In this document: one piece after another, positions 1-8,533 of the stretch
How positions within the stretch are numbered: position 1 is the first letter of the stretch
How the letters are laid out: the number at the start of each line of letters is the position of its first letter
From: Vibrio sp. CK2-1
GTDB taxonomy: Bacteria > Pseudomonadota > Gammaproteobacteria > Enterobacterales > Vibrionaceae
Assembly: GCF_021726515.1 (NCBI RefSeq)
Contig: NZ_JAKKCJ010000002.1
Location: 496,001 to 560,000, forward strand
Direction: 5' to 3'
DNA length: 64,000 bases
Program-made: the position numbers and the translations under genes
The notes under the pieces: generated by a model
Seen by the model: only the letters and a program-made list of their open reading frames with translations
The model's database searches: none
Told to the model about the DNA's origin: nothing

Positions 1-314
1 AAAAAGCTGATGTCATCGTAGTCAAAAATACTGATTTGATAAGTCGCCCAGCAAGTCGCCACAATTAACACAATATCAATCAGGCGTGAGCATAAATAAA
101 GCCCAATTGGTTTATTTTCTGGTTTAAGTAATGGGTAGAGTAAGAAAGCTAAAGTTAGGATCCAAGCTAAGTGAATAGGTCGAAAAATAGGGGCGGATAA
201 AGTGGGTTGTAGACCTTGCCATACTTGAAAAACAGATAAGCCAACAGCGACCGCCGCAGCAAAATAGACAAAACCATCAGTGACGGTTTGACTAAGCGGT
301 TTGGATTGTGTCAT
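1..314 (-). CDS. TRAP transporter permease, TAXI type (N-terminal part only)
   Basis: Reading frame on the minus strand that begins with ATG at 314 and runs off the left edge. The visible ~104 residues start MTQSKPLSQTV and contain two or three hydrophobic segments (around residues 15-30, 45-62 and 74-92), as in the amino end of the fused 4TM/12TM permease subunit of TAXI-family TRAP transporters. It lies just downstream of the gene for a TAXI binding protein on the same strand, so the two form one transport system that uses an ion gradient for uptake of an organic acid. The substrate cannot be read from this sequence. Identity rests mainly on context and hydropathy. Confidence 0.75.
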   Translation of the reverse strand, partial: MTQSKPLSQTVTDGFVYFAAAVAVGLSVFQVWQGLQPTLSAPIFRPIHLAWILTLAFLLYPLLKPENKPIGLYLCSRLIDIVLIVATCWATYQISIFDYDDISF

Positions 315-366
315 TTCAAACTCCGTATGAAAAAACCAGATTCATTATTGAAACGTTTAAAGGGAA

Positions 367-390
367 AGCGGCAACAGTCATATTGCCGCT
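367..390 (-). terminator. Intergenic hairpin between TAXI binding protein and permease genes
   Basis: Perfect 8-bp inverted repeat AGCGGCAA/TTGCCGCT with an 8-nt loop in the 92-bp gap between the two TRAP genes. There is no long T-run after it on the minus strand, so it looks more like an mRNA-stabilising or attenuating hairpin that lets the binding protein be made in excess over the permease than a full terminator. The role is inferred. Confidence 0.5.
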
Positions 391-406
391 TAGGTAGATA
401 AAGAAG

Positions 407-1342
407 TTATTTCTTCATTTGTTCATCAAGGTATTGTTGCGCACCAGGGTGTAGTGCAATGCCTGATAGTTTGTTCATATTCTCAAGTGTCGTGAATTTA
501 GTTACTCCAACCACTTGGCGAATTTTCTTCATGTTATCAAACGCTACTTTAGTCATTTCATAAGCTTGCTCTTGTGGCATATTCTTATTTACGACCAGAA
601 CATTCCATACCGCTGGCGTGGTAAATGCTGGGACGTTTTTATAAGTTTCAGCCGGTGCTTCTAGTGGTTGATAAGATGGATTGGCAGCAATGATCTTTTG
701 CATATCATCTTCGCTAAAAGACAAAATACGAATGTCGCGAGTCAGGGCTAATTCGGTAATCGCACCAACGCCTAAACTGCCTACGATCACGCCGGCATCA
801 ATTTGACCATTGGCGAGCGCATTGGTTGTCGCAGTGTAGTTAAGCGACTGAGGTTTCACGTCACTTTCATTAATGCCTAGGGTACTTAAAATATTGACCG
901 CACTAACACGCGTACCCGAACCTGGCGCACCTAGAGAAATACGTTTACCTTTAAGGTCGGCAATTGAGTGAATATCAGAGTTAGCTGGCACCATAAACTG
1001 AACCGCATTTGGATAAAGCGCAAACAGAACCGAGACATCCATCTTTCTTGGGAATGGCTTTACTCCTTCATTGGCTTGCAGAACTACGTTACCTTGTGCA
1101 ATACCAACCAGTTGTTTACCTGTCGCAACCTTGATGGTGTTTTCAACTGATGCTGCGGTCACTTCGGCACGCATATCAAAATCATCAATATTCTCACTCC
1201 AGATTTTGGCTAAAATGCCTCCAAGTGGGTAGTATGTACCGCTCTGGCTACCAGTTCCTATCGTATAGCTAGCTGCAAAAACGGGGATTGAAATCGCAAG
1301 TGATACGGCGACTAGGGTTTGTTTAGCAAATTTCTTTAACAT
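407..1342 (-). CDS. TAXI family TRAP transporter solute-binding protein
   Basis: Periplasmic substrate-binding subunit of a TRAP transporter of the TAXI class. The protein has a Sec signal peptide (MLKKFAKQ, then a hydrophobic stretch ending PVFA-A), followed directly by the family-typical YTIGTGSQSGTYYPLGG segment; a later GSGTRVSA segment fits the ligand-binding fold. Length (~311 aa) is normal. I chose ATG at 1342 because an AGGGAA ribosome site stands about 8 nt upstream; a GTG at 1348 would add two residues. First gene of a minus-strand pair with the permease. TAXI proteins typically bind dicarboxylates or glutamate-like ligands; the ligand here is unknown. Confidence 0.9.
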   Translation of the reverse strand: MLKKFAKQTLVAVSLAISIPVFAASYTIGTGSQSGTYYPLGGILAKIWSENIDDFDMRAEVTAASVENTIKVATGKQLVGIAQGNVVLQANEGVKPFPRKMDVSVLFALYPNAVQFMVPANSDIHSIADLKGKRISLGAPGSGTRVSAVNILSTLGINESDVKPQSLNYTATTNALANGQIDAGVIVGSLGVGAITELALTRDIRILSFSEDDMQKIIAANPSYQPLEAPAETYKNVPAFTTPAVWNVLVVNKNMPQEQAYEMTKVAFDNMKKIRQVVGVTKFTTLENMNKLSGIALHPGAQQYLDEQMKK

Positions 1343-1513
1343 GGTCACTTCCCTTTCTCGTTATAAAGTAAATCTAGATAACAACCGATTGAGTATAGAG
1401 TGAAATTTATTGTGAAAGAGTTGTTAAATTATCTAGGTGTGATTTCTAACAATGAATTACAACGAAAAGTTAAGTAACGTCACAAAAATGAATGACAAAT
1501 AAGAGAGCTGAGC

Positions 1514-2011
1514 ATGAATTTATCGGAATTACATATTCTTAGTAAACGAGTTGGCATTAAGCTAAAGCAGCAATCGCAAGTATTGGTAACCGCTGAATCA
1601 TGCACCGGTGGCGGAATCGCGACGGCAATAACCGATGCTTCAGGAAGTTCTGCTTGGTTTGATCGTGCATTTGTCACTTACAGTAATGAAGCTAAAATGG
1701 AAATGTTGGATGTTTCCGAGACGACGTTACTAGAGCATGGCGCGGTTAGTGAACAGACAGTAAAAGAAATGGCACTTGGCGCTTTGCAACATTCAAGAGG
1801 GACATTTGCCATATCAGTCAGTGGTATCGCAGGGCCTTCTGGTGGTAGCGATGAAAAGCCAGTTGGCACGGTTTGTTTTGGCTGGGCAAATTCACAAGGT
1901 GATCTCGAAATCGAAACCATGAATTTTAGTGGTAATCGTGAAGAAGTGAGGCTACAAGCTTGTTGGCATGCATTAGAGCACTTAGAAGATATGCTAGACA
2001 AAACGGAATAA
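1514..2011 (+). CDS. pncC: Nicotinamide-nucleotide amidohydrolase PncC (CinA C-terminal domain)
   Basis: Stand-alone CinA C-terminal domain of 165 residues. It deamidates nicotinamide mononucleotide to nicotinate mononucleotide in NAD recycling. Visible family signatures are the AESCTGGGIA segment near residue 30, which holds the catalytic serine, and the SGIAGPSGGS-KPVGTVCFG segment near residues 105-125. It lies upstream of recA, as in many gammaproteobacteria. Start ATG 1514 follows AGAG. The gene is divergent from the TAXI operon, so the 165-bp gap holds promoters in both directions. Confidence 0.93.
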   Translation: MNLSELHILSKRVGIKLKQQSQVLVTAESCTGGGIATAITDASGSSAWFDRAFVTYSNEAKMEMLDVSETTLLEHGAVSEQTVKEMALGALQHSRGTFAISVSGIAGPSGGSDEKPVGTVCFGWANSQGDLEIETMNFSGNREEVRLQACWHALEHLEDMLDKTE

Positions 2012-2055
2012 ATTGGCTGAAAAAAATTTAAAAGTAAAAAAATCATATACAGGTG

Positions 2056-2083
2056 TGGACACTGTACAAACAAACAGTATAAT
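2056..2083 (+). promoter_or_regulatory. recA promoter with LexA (SOS) box in the spacer
   Basis: TGGACA (2056-2061) and TATAAT (2078-2083) are separated by 16 bp, and that whole spacer (2062-2077) is CTGTACAAACAAACAG, a good match to the LexA box consensus CTGT-N8-ACAG. LexA bound here would cover both hexamers, so recA should be tightly SOS-repressed. Confidence 0.92.
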
Positions 2084-2134
2084 GAACCCATCTTTACAAG
2101 AACAAGTTTAACGCATCTGATAGGTGGAATTAGA

Positions 2135-3181
2135 ATGGACGAGAACAAACAAAAGGCTCTAGCGGCGGCACTTGGCCAAATCGAAAAACAATTTGGTAAA
2201 GGCTCAATTATGAAATTGGGTGACAACCGCACGATGGACGTAGAAACTATTTCTACAGGCTCTCTTGCTTTGGATATCGCATTGGGTGCGGGTGGTTTAC
2301 CAATGGGACGTATCGTAGAAGTATACGGTCCTGAAAGTTCAGGTAAAACAACATTAACATTAGAATTAATTGCAGCGGCGCAACGTTCAGGCAAAACCTG
2401 TGCATTCGTAGATGCAGAGCACGCACTAGACCCAATTTACGCGAAAAAATTAGGCGTAAACATTGATGAGCTACTAGTTTCTCAGCCAGACACTGGTGAG
2501 CAAGCGCTTGAAATCTGTGATGCGTTAGCACGTTCTGGTGCGATTGATGTATTAGTTGTCGATTCGGTTGCAGCTTTAACACCGAAAGCGGAAATTGAAG
2601 GCGAAATGGGCGATAGCCACATGGGTCTTCAAGCACGTATGCTTTCTCAAGCAATGCGTAAGCTTACAGGTAACCTAAAACAATCTAATTGTATGTGTAT
2701 CTTCATCAACCAAATCCGTATGAAGATTGGTGTGATGTTTGGTTCACCAGAAACCACAACTGGTGGTAACGCACTGAAATTCTACGCTTCTGTTCGTCTT
2801 GATATTCGCCGTACTGGTGCTATCAAAGATGGTGACGAAGTAGTCGGTAACGAAACGCGTATTAAAGTTGTTAAGAACAAGATTGCGGCACCGTTTAAAC
2901 AAGCTGAAACGCAAATTCTTTATGGTAAAGGTTTTAACCGTGAAGGTGAGCTAATCGACCTAGGTGTGAAGAACAAACTGGTTGAGAAAGCAGGCGCATG
3001 GTACAGCTACCAAGGCGACAAGATTGGCCAAGGTAAAGCAAACTCTTGCAACTACTTACGTGAACATCCAGCGATTGCACAAGAAATCGATACTAAGCTT
3101 CGTGAAATGCTATTAGCACCAGTGGTTGAAGAAACTGATGCGGTAGAAGCTGCTGAAGTAGAATCTGGTGATGAGTTTTAA
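2135..3181 (+). CDS. recA: Recombinase RecA
   Basis: Cytoplasmic ATPase that forms filaments on single-stranded DNA, carries out strand exchange, and promotes LexA self-cleavage. 348 residues, normal length. Walker A GPESSGKT at residues 65-72, the [13 protein letters not shown] segment, and the [17 protein letters not shown] region are all intact, with the usual acidic C-terminus (ESGDEF). AGGTGGAA ribosome site upstream of ATG 2135. Controlled by the LexA box at 2062-2077. A Rho-independent terminator follows at 3212, so recX is probably expressed mainly by read-through or from its own weak promoter. Confidence 0.99.
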   Translation: MDENKQKALAAALGQIEKQFGKGSIMKLGDNRTMDVETISTGSLALDIALGAGGLPMGRIVEVYGPESSGKTTLTLELIAAAQRSGKTCAFVDAEHALDPIYAKKLGVNIDELLVSQPDTGEQALEICDALARSGAIDVLVVDSVAALTPKAEIEGEMGDSHMGLQARMLSQAMRKLTGNLKQSNCMCIFINQIRMKIGVMFGSPETTTGGNALKFYASVRLDIRRTGAIKDGDEVVGNETRIKVVKNKIAAPFKQAETQILYGKGFNREGELIDLGVKNKLVEKAGAWYSYQGDKIGQGKANSCNYLREHPAIAQEIDTKLREMLLAPVVEETDAVEAAEVESGDEF

Positions 3182-3211
3182 TTTACCGATTTAACCGATA
3201 GATATAAATTG

Positions 3212-3237
3212 AGCCCTGCCATTGCGTAGGGCTTTTT
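3212..3237 (+). terminator. recA Rho-independent terminator
   Basis: AGCCCT (3212-3217) pairs with AGGGCT (3228-3233), followed by a T-run. It sits between recA and recX, as is common for limiting RecX relative to RecA. Confidence 0.85.
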
Positions 3238-3288
3238 GCTATATATCTTTGCCACAAAGATCCTAGTTCTTAATTTAGATGGTTTTCC

Positions 3289-3753
3289 ATGTACCGAAAA
3301 AAGATGAAACTTTCAGCTCGAGAAGTCGCCGTGCAATTGCTTAGTCGACGAGATCATGGAGAGTTTGAATTAAAGCAAAAGCTAACTTTAAAAGAGTTTG
3401 AAGAGCAAGAAATTAATCAAGCACTAGAGTATTGCATCTCTAATGGCTGGATGGATGACCTGCGTTACGCAAAAAGCCAAGTCAGGCAGCATGTTTACAA
3501 AGGTCACGGTAAACGTCGAATTCAACAAGAGTTATCAATGAAGCAAGTTGCCGATTATATTATTGAGCAAGCGTTTGATGAAGAGCCGCAAGATTGGTTT
3601 GAATTGGCAAAAGAAACCGCGCAAAAAAAGTTTAAAGGCCAAAAAGCCGTTGACCAAAAAGCTTATGCGAAACAGATCCGTTTTTTGCAATATCGCGGCT
3701 TTGATTTTGACCAAATACAATATGCTTTATCGAGTTTTGAGGATGAAGATTAA
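3289..3753 (+). CDS. recX: Regulatory protein RecX
   Basis: 154-residue RecX, which binds RecA filaments and limits recombinase activity. The family pattern is visible: [23 protein letters not shown] at the N-terminus (first three-helix repeat), [22 protein letters not shown] in the middle, and a third repeat ending [19 protein letters not shown]. It lies immediately downstream of recA. ATG 3289 has a poor ribosome site; an in-frame ATG at 3304 is an alternative start. Confidence 0.93.
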   Translation: MYRKKMKLSAREVAVQLLSRRDHGEFELKQKLTLKEFEEQEINQALEYCISNGWMDDLRYAKSQVRQHVYKGHGKRRIQQELSMKQVADYIIEQAFDEEPQDWFELAKETAQKKFKGQKAVDQKAYAKQIRFLQYRGFDFDQIQYALSSFEDED

Positions 3754-3893
3754 TCGCTTTTGTATCTAACCGCTTAAACCCACCCAATACTCTCAAATAA
3801 TCAATAAGCCCCTACAGCAACTTGTTTTACTAACGAGTCGTCATCCATTACAATGGCCAACAATTATATCTCGAATATTTCCGGAAGAATTGC

Positions 3894-6488
3894 ATGTACA
3901 TGAGCACAGATGAGGTACGCCGCGCGTTCCTATCGTTCTTTGAAAGCAAAGGACACCAAATTGTTGATAGTTCTTCATTAGTTCCTGCTAATGATCCAAC
4001 CTTGCTATTTACCAATGCAGGGATGAACCAATTTAAAGATTGTTTTCTAGGTGCTGAAAAACGCAACTATACCCGTGCGACTACAGCTCAACGCTGTGTG
4101 CGTGCTGGTGGTAAGCATAACGATTTAGAAAATGTTGGTTTTACTGCGCGTCACCACACCTTTTTTGAAATGCTAGGTAACTTCAGTTTTGGTGACTACT
4201 TCAAGCATGATGCGATTGCTTATGCGTGGGAATTCTTAACCGAAGTACTGCAACTTCCGAAAGAAAAGTTATTGGTTACTGTTTACGAAACCGATGATGA
4301 AGCGTTTGAAATTTGGAATAAAGACGTTGGTATTCCTGCGGATCGTATCGTACGTATTGGTGATAAGAAGGGCGGTAAAGCTTACGAGTCAGATAACTTC
4401 TGGCAAATGGGTGACACGGGTCCTTGTGGTCCTTGTACCGAAATTTTCTATGATCACGGTGAACATATTTGGGGCGGACGCCCGGGTACACCAGAAGAAG
4501 ATGGTGACCGTTTTATCGAGATCTGGAACAACGTATTCATGCAATTTAACCGCCATGCTGACGGTACAATGGAACCGCTTCCGAAGCCTTCTGTTGATAC
4601 TGGTATGGGCATCGAGCGTATCTCTGCCATCATGCAGGGCGTGCACTCGAACTATGAAATCGACGTATTCCAAACGCTAATCAAAGCGGCAGCAGAAGTG
4701 ATCGGTACTGAAGATTTAGATAATCAATCACTACGCGTAGTGGCGGATCATATTCGTTCATGCTCATTCTTAATTGTTGATGGTGTTATGCCGTCAAATG
4801 AAGGGCGTGGTTACGTTCTTCGCCGTATTATCCGTCGTGCAGTACGTCACGGTAACAAGCTTGGCGCTCAAGGTACTTTCTTCTACAAACTAGTAGGCCA
4901 GTTGGCAGAAGTCATGGGAACCGCTGGTGATGAGCTGAAAAAACAGCAGCCTGTGGTTGAAAAAGTATTGCGTATCGAAGAAGAAAACTTTGCCCGTACT
5001 CTTGATCGCGGCATGGCAATCTTAAATGAAGCGATTGATGCAATGGACTCACTGCAAGGTGAGAAAGTGCTTGATGGTGAAACGGTATTTAAACTCTACG
5101 ATACTTACGGTTTCCCAGCAGATTTAACCAATGATGTAGCACGTGAATGTAATGTAGCGATTGATGAAGATGGCTTTGAAAAAGCGATGGAAGCTCAGCG
5201 TCAACGTGCTCGTGAAGCGGGTCAATTTGGTACTGATTACAACAAAGCAATTAAAACGGATGCAGACACTGACTTCTGTGGTTATACCGGCGTAACAGGT
5301 GAAAGCTCAATTAGTGAAATTTTCGTTGAAGGCGAAGCGGTTGATAGTATCAGCGCAGGTACTGAAGCGATCATTATTTTGGCTGAGACACCTTTCTACG
5401 CAGAATCAGGTGGCCAATGTGGTGATGCAGGTACGCTAAAAACCGATTCAGGTTTATTTGAAGTACAAGATACTCAAAAATTGGGTAATGCAATCGCGCA
5501 TCACGGTAAATTGCTTGAAGGTGTGATGGCGAAATCGGATAAGACTACTGCTCAAGTTGATGCAGAGCGCCGCAGTGCTATCACTTTAAACCACTCAGCA
5601 ACTCACTTGTTGCACGCAGCACTACGTAAAGTACTGGGTGAGCACGTGACGCAAAAAGGTTCTTTAGTACGAGCTGAAAACCTACGTTTTGACTTCTCAC
5701 ATCTTGAAGCGGTAACCGCGGCAGAATTGCGTGAAGTAGAGCGTCTAGTGAATCAACAAGTACGTCGTAACCATGCTGTTGAAACCAATGTTATGGATAT
5801 CGAATCTGCTAAACAAAAAGGCGCAATGGCCTTGTTTGGTGAGAAGTACGATGATGAAGTGCGCGTATTATCAATGGGCGACTTCTCAACTGAACTTTGT
5901 GGTGGTATCCACGCTTCAAATACTGGTGATATTGGTTTATTCAAAATCACATCAGAAAGTGGTATTGCTGCGGGTATTCGTCGTATCGAAGCGGTAACTG
6001 GCGAAGCGGCACTGGATGCAATTGAAGTGCAAAATGGTCAATATGAGCAGAAGATTTCTGAAAGCCAAGCTAAAGCGAAGCAGTTAGAAAAAGAAATTCA
6101 ACAGCTTAAAGACAAGTTAGCTTCACAAGCGGGCGCAAGCTTAATTAGCCAAGTCAAAGAAATTGCAGGTATTAAGGTATTGATCAGCCAACTAGATGGT
6201 GCTGATAACAAAGCACTACGTGGCATGGTCGATGAGCTTAAAAACCAAATTGGCAGCGGTATTATCTTATTAGGTAATGTGGCTGATGATAAAGTTGGTT
6301 TAATTGCAGGTGTGACGAAAGATTTAACCGGCCAAGTTAAAGCGGGTGAATTAGTTAACTTTGTTGCTCAACAAGTTGGTGGTAAAGGTGGTGGCCGTCC
6401 TGATATGGCACAAGCGGGCGGTACAGATGCTGCTGCACTACCTGGTGCGATGAGCGCTGCTGAAGCTTGGATCACTGAAAAGCTTTAA
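3894..6488 (+). CDS. alaS: Alanine--tRNA ligase
   Basis: Class II aminoacyl-tRNA synthetase that charges tRNA-Ala and edits Ser/Gly mischarging. 864 residues, full length. The N-terminal catalytic domain shows [32 protein letters not shown] and [20 protein letters not shown] segments. The editing domain carries the zinc-binding [11 protein letters not shown] and later [13 protein letters not shown]. The C-Ala domain holds a coiled coil (~residues 715-745) and ends [15 protein letters not shown] 3894 has GGAAG 6 nt upstream; ATG 3900 is an alternative. Followed by its own terminator. Confidence 0.98.
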   Translation: MYMSTDEVRRAFLSFFESKGHQIVDSSSLVPANDPTLLFTNAGMNQFKDCFLGAEKRNYTRATTAQRCVRAGGKHNDLENVGFTARHHTFFEMLGNFSFGDYFKHDAIAYAWEFLTEVLQLPKEKLLVTVYETDDEAFEIWNKDVGIPADRIVRIGDKKGGKAYESDNFWQMGDTGPCGPCTEIFYDHGEHIWGGRPGTPEEDGDRFIEIWNNVFMQFNRHADGTMEPLPKPSVDTGMGIERISAIMQGVHSNYEIDVFQTLIKAAAEVIGTEDLDNQSLRVVADHIRSCSFLIVDGVMPSNEGRGYVLRRIIRRAVRHGNKLGAQGTFFYKLVGQLAEVMGTAGDELKKQQPVVEKVLRIEEENFARTLDRGMAILNEAIDAMDSLQGEKVLDGETVFKLYDTYGFPADLTNDVARECNVAIDEDGFEKAMEAQRQRAREAGQFGTDYNKAIKTDADTDFCGYTGVTGESSISEIFVEGEAVDSISAGTEAIIILAETPFYAESGGQCGDAGTLKTDSGLFEVQDTQKLGNAIAHHGKLLEGVMAKSDKTTAQVDAERRSAITLNHSATHLLHAALRKVLGEHVTQKGSLVRAENLRFDFSHLEAVTAAELREVERLVNQQVRRNHAVETNVMDIESAKQKGAMALFGEKYDDEVRVLSMGDFSTELCGGIHASNTGDIGLFKITSESGIAAGIRRIEAVTGEAALDAIEVQNGQYEQKISESQAKAKQLEKEIQQLKDKLASQAGASLISQVKEIAGIKVLISQLDGADNKALRGMVDELKNQIGSGIILLGNVADDKVGLIAGVTKDLTGQVKAGELVNFVAQQVGGKGGGRPDMAQAGGTDAAALPGAMSAAEAWITEKL

Positions 6489-6512
6489 TCGACAAAAATA
6501 AGTTATAAATAT

Positions 6513-6540
6513 AAGGCGACGGTAATACGTCGCCTTTTTT
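6513..6540 (+). terminator. alaS terminator
   Basis: AAGGCGACG (6513-6521) pairs with CGTCGCCTT (6528-6536) across a 6-nt loop and runs into a T-tract. Confidence 0.9.
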
Positions 6541-6921
6541 ATTGTTTGATGACAAAATATGCGACAATCTTGATAAACCTTTTCAATAAGAAAGGTATAA
6601 CATGATCGAAATAAACAGAAACGTAACGACTGTGGCTTAAACTGTTCAGTCAGCTTATACTAAATTAAAATTTCGGTTGGATCATAAAATTGCGATTTAG
6701 TGGTCGCTAAGCCCTTAATTTTAATTGATTGTGTAAATGGAATGATCGTCAACATAGGTTTTACTTATACTTAACTTGCTAGAGTGAAGCATTTGACAAC
6801 CATTGGCATCAAATTACTTTAAAAAACATGTTTTCCCATGAAGTTTATTTACCTAAATATGACTTTTCATGGATAATGGCATGATTGAAATAATAAATAG
6901 AGATTACTCAAGGAGTAGATA
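6541..6921 (+). other. Long csrA upstream region without a gene
   Basis: About 380 bp of AT-rich DNA between the alaS terminator and csrA. I find no credible ORF. A candidate csrA promoter is TTGACA (6793-6798), 16 bp, TACTTT (6815-6820). Two near-identical short segments, CATGATCGAAATAA (6601-6614) and CATGATTGAAATAA (6880-6893), flank the region. In the Vibrio genomes I know, lysC lies between alaS and csrA; it is absent here. Confidence 0.6.
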
Positions 6922-7119
6922 ATGCTAATTTTGACTCGCCGAGTTGGTGAAACTTTGATGATTGGTGATGAAGTCACCGTAACCGTTCTTGGTGTGAAGG
7001 GGAATCAGGTACGTATTGGTGTTAATGCACCAAAAGAAGTATCTGTTCACCGTGAAGAGATTTATATGCGAATTCAAGCAGAGAAAGGTACAGCTGCTGC
7101 ACCATCTGGTAATTTTTAA
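6922..7119 (+). CDS. csrA: Carbon storage regulator CsrA
   Basis: 65-residue RNA-binding dimer that recognises GGA motifs in mRNA leaders and represses or stabilises transcripts; global regulator of carbon flux, motility and, in vibrios, quorum sensing. The sequence [15 protein letters not shown] and [16 protein letters not shown] is canonical, with Arg at residue 44 ([10 protein letters not shown]). An AAGGAG ribosome site stands 7 nt before ATG 6922. Followed by a terminator, then by tRNA-Ser, as in other Vibrionaceae. Confidence 0.98.
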   Translation: MLILTRRVGETLMIGDEVTVTVLGVKGNQVRIGVNAPKEVSVHREEIYMRIQAEKGTAAAPSGNF

Positions 7120-7136
7120 TTTGCATTGTGTCAGAT

Positions 7137-7165
7137 AAGGTCAGCATTGCTGGCCTTTGTTTTTT
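7137..7165 (+). terminator. csrA terminator
   Basis: AAGGTCAGC (7137-7145) pairs with GCTGGCCTT (7149-7157) with one G-T wobble and an ATT loop, followed by a T-tract. Confidence 0.88.
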
Positions 7166-7357
7166 AGTATCAAGTAAAGTTGTTTTATTTAGCAAGTCAC
7201 TGCCAAATCTCGCTTTGTTTACTTTTATTAGGCAAATGAGTAGGCTGTGTTTGCGGCTACATATTCACGAAAAAATAATAAATAGGTCATATTTTATCGG
7301 ATTTGATTGAATACTATCCTATTGAACGTTTTTTCGGTTTTTTTGCCAAGAAAGTGT

Positions 7358-7385
7358 TTGACATATTTTGGGTAAAACGTAATAT
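7358..7385 (+). promoter_or_regulatory. Promoter of the Ser/Arg tRNA operon
   Basis: TTGACA (7358-7363), 16-bp spacer, TAATAT (7380-7385), then a G/C-rich segment before the first tRNA at 7401, the type of discriminator found in stringently controlled stable-RNA promoters. The 190 bp before it, after the csrA terminator, shows nothing I can identify. Confidence 0.75.
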
Positions 7386-7400
7386 GTGCCTCCGCAAGAC

Positions 7401-7493
7401 GGTGAGGTGGCCGAGAGGCCGAAGGCGCTCCCCTGCTAAGGGAGTATGCGGTTTGTAGCCGCATCGAGGGTTCGAATCCCTCCCTCACCGCCA
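7401..7493 (+). tRNA. tRNA-Ser (GCT)
   Basis: 93-nt class II tRNA with acceptor GGTGAGG/CCTCACC, long variable arm, anticodon GCT within CCCCTGCTAAGGGG-like stem-loop, T-arm GGGTTCGAATCCC and encoded CCA. First of seven co-transcribed tRNAs. Confidence 0.97.
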
Positions 7494-7579
7494 TTCTTGC
7501 ATTGTTTCTATAACCATTTAGGTTAGCAACTGAATGTTAAGTTAGGAAACGCTCTAAATATAGAGAATCAGATTATTGC

Positions 7580-7656
7580 GCGCTCGTAGCTCAGCTGGAT
7601 AGAGTACCTGGCTACGAACCAGGCGGTCGAAGGTTCGAATCCTTCCGAGCGCGCCA
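7580..7656 (+). tRNA. tRNA-Arg (ACG), copy 1
   Basis: 77 nt; acceptor GCGCTCG/CGAGCGC, D-arm TAGCTCAGCTGGATAGAGTA, anticodon loop CTACGAA giving ACG (A34 becomes inosine in bacteria), encoded CCA. It follows the first tRNA-Ser after an 86-bp spacer. Confidence 0.97.
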
Positions 7657-7678
7657 TTCTGAAAAAGAACAAAAAAGT

Positions 7679-7771
7679 GGTGAGGTGGCCGAGAGGCCGA
7701 AGGCGCTCCCCTGCTAAGGGAGTATGCGGTTTGTAGCCGCATCGAGGGTTCGAATCCCTCCCTCACCGCCA
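7679..7771 (+). tRNA. tRNA-Ser (GCT), copy 2
   Basis: Identical in its 93 nt to the copy at 7401. The spacer that follows it resembles the one after the first copy (both contain TTAGCAACTGAA), which shows that a Ser-spacer-Arg unit was duplicated. Confidence 0.97.
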
Positions 7772-7848
7772 TTTGTTTGTTGATGAAAGTTTTGGCTTAG
7801 CAACTGAAATATCTTCCCAACATGCTCTTTTAGAGATCAAATCATTGC

Positions 7849-7925
7849 GCGCTCGTAGCTCAGCTGGATAGAGTACCTGGCTACGAACCAGGCGGTCGAA
7901 GGTTCGAATCCTTCCGAGCGCGCCA
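7849..7925 (+). tRNA. tRNA-Arg (ACG), copy 2
   Basis: 77-nt gene identical to copy 1, with anticodon ACG and encoded CCA; second member of the duplicated Ser-Arg unit. Confidence 0.97.
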
Positions 7926-7972
7926 TCATTTGATTTAACTACTGAAAAGTAGAACAATTTAAAATTCTTTGC

Positions 7973-8049
7973 GCGCTCGTAGCTCAGCTGGATAGAGTAC
8001 CTGGCTACGAACCAGGCGGTCGAAGGTTCGAATCCTTCCGAGCGCGCCA
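7973..8049 (+). tRNA. tRNA-Arg (ACG), copy 3
   Basis: 77-nt gene identical to copy 1. The 47-bp AT-rich spacer before it is unlike the Ser-Arg spacers. Confidence 0.97.
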
Positions 8050-8091
8050 TCATTCAAAACATTGAATGTTGTGAATAATTGAAAATACTGC

Positions 8092-8168
8092 GCGCTCGTA
8101 GCTCAGCTGGATAGAGTACCTGGCTACGAACCAGGCGGTCGAAGGTTCGAATCCTTCCGAGCGCGCCA
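8092..8168 (+). tRNA. tRNA-Arg (ACG), copy 4
   Basis: 77-nt gene identical to copy 1, preceded by a 42-bp spacer. Confidence 0.97.
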
Positions 8169-8207
8169 TTTCAATTAACACAATGTTGGATGTAATAAAA
8201 AATTTGC

Positions 8208-8284
8208 GCGCTCGTAGCTCAGCTGGATAGAGTACCTGGCTACGAACCAGGCGGTCGAAGGTTCGAATCCTTCCGAGCGCGCCA
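8208..8284 (+). tRNA. tRNA-Arg (ACG), copy 5
   Basis: 77-nt gene identical to copy 1; last gene of the array, 7 nt before the terminator. Confidence 0.97.
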
Positions 8285-8291
8285 TATTTTG

Positions 8292-8321
8292 AAGCCCTGC
8301 ACATTTGTGTGGGGCTTTTTT
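8292..8321 (+). terminator. Terminator of the tRNA operon
   Basis: AAGCCCTGCAC (8292-8302) pairs with GTGTGGGGCTT (8307-8317) with two wobbles, followed by six or more Ts. The ~210 bp from here to 8533 contain no recognisable gene. Confidence 0.9.
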
Positions 8322-8533
8322 GCATTTTGCACTAAAGACACACTAAGTTGCTTTTAGTCGAATGAATAGTAGGGTAATTTACATCTAATTAACCAAAGCT
8401 ACTCGATGCAAGCCCTATATAATGTGCGTATACCAATGTCAGTTTGTTAACTGGCTCAGCTTGGTATAACTTCAGTTAAGCAAAAATAATGTGGATGTCA
8501 TCAATGATGGCATAACGTAAAGGACAACAACCC

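Noticed and set aside
6602..6640. 12-codon ORF (MIEINRNVTTVA) as a leader peptide of csrA
   Set aside because: Too far upstream of csrA, no associated attenuator, and no codon pattern suggesting regulation.
7128..7310. 60-residue ORF after csrA
   Set aside because: It begins on the csrA terminator stem and has no ribosome site or family resemblance.
7294..8325. Minus-strand ORFs across the tRNA array, with peptides such as REGFEPSMRLQTAYSLSR and SEGFEPSTAW
   Set aside because: They are antisense translations of the tRNA-Ser and tRNA-Arg genes; the repeated peptides arise only because the tRNAs repeat. This is a familiar false annotation.
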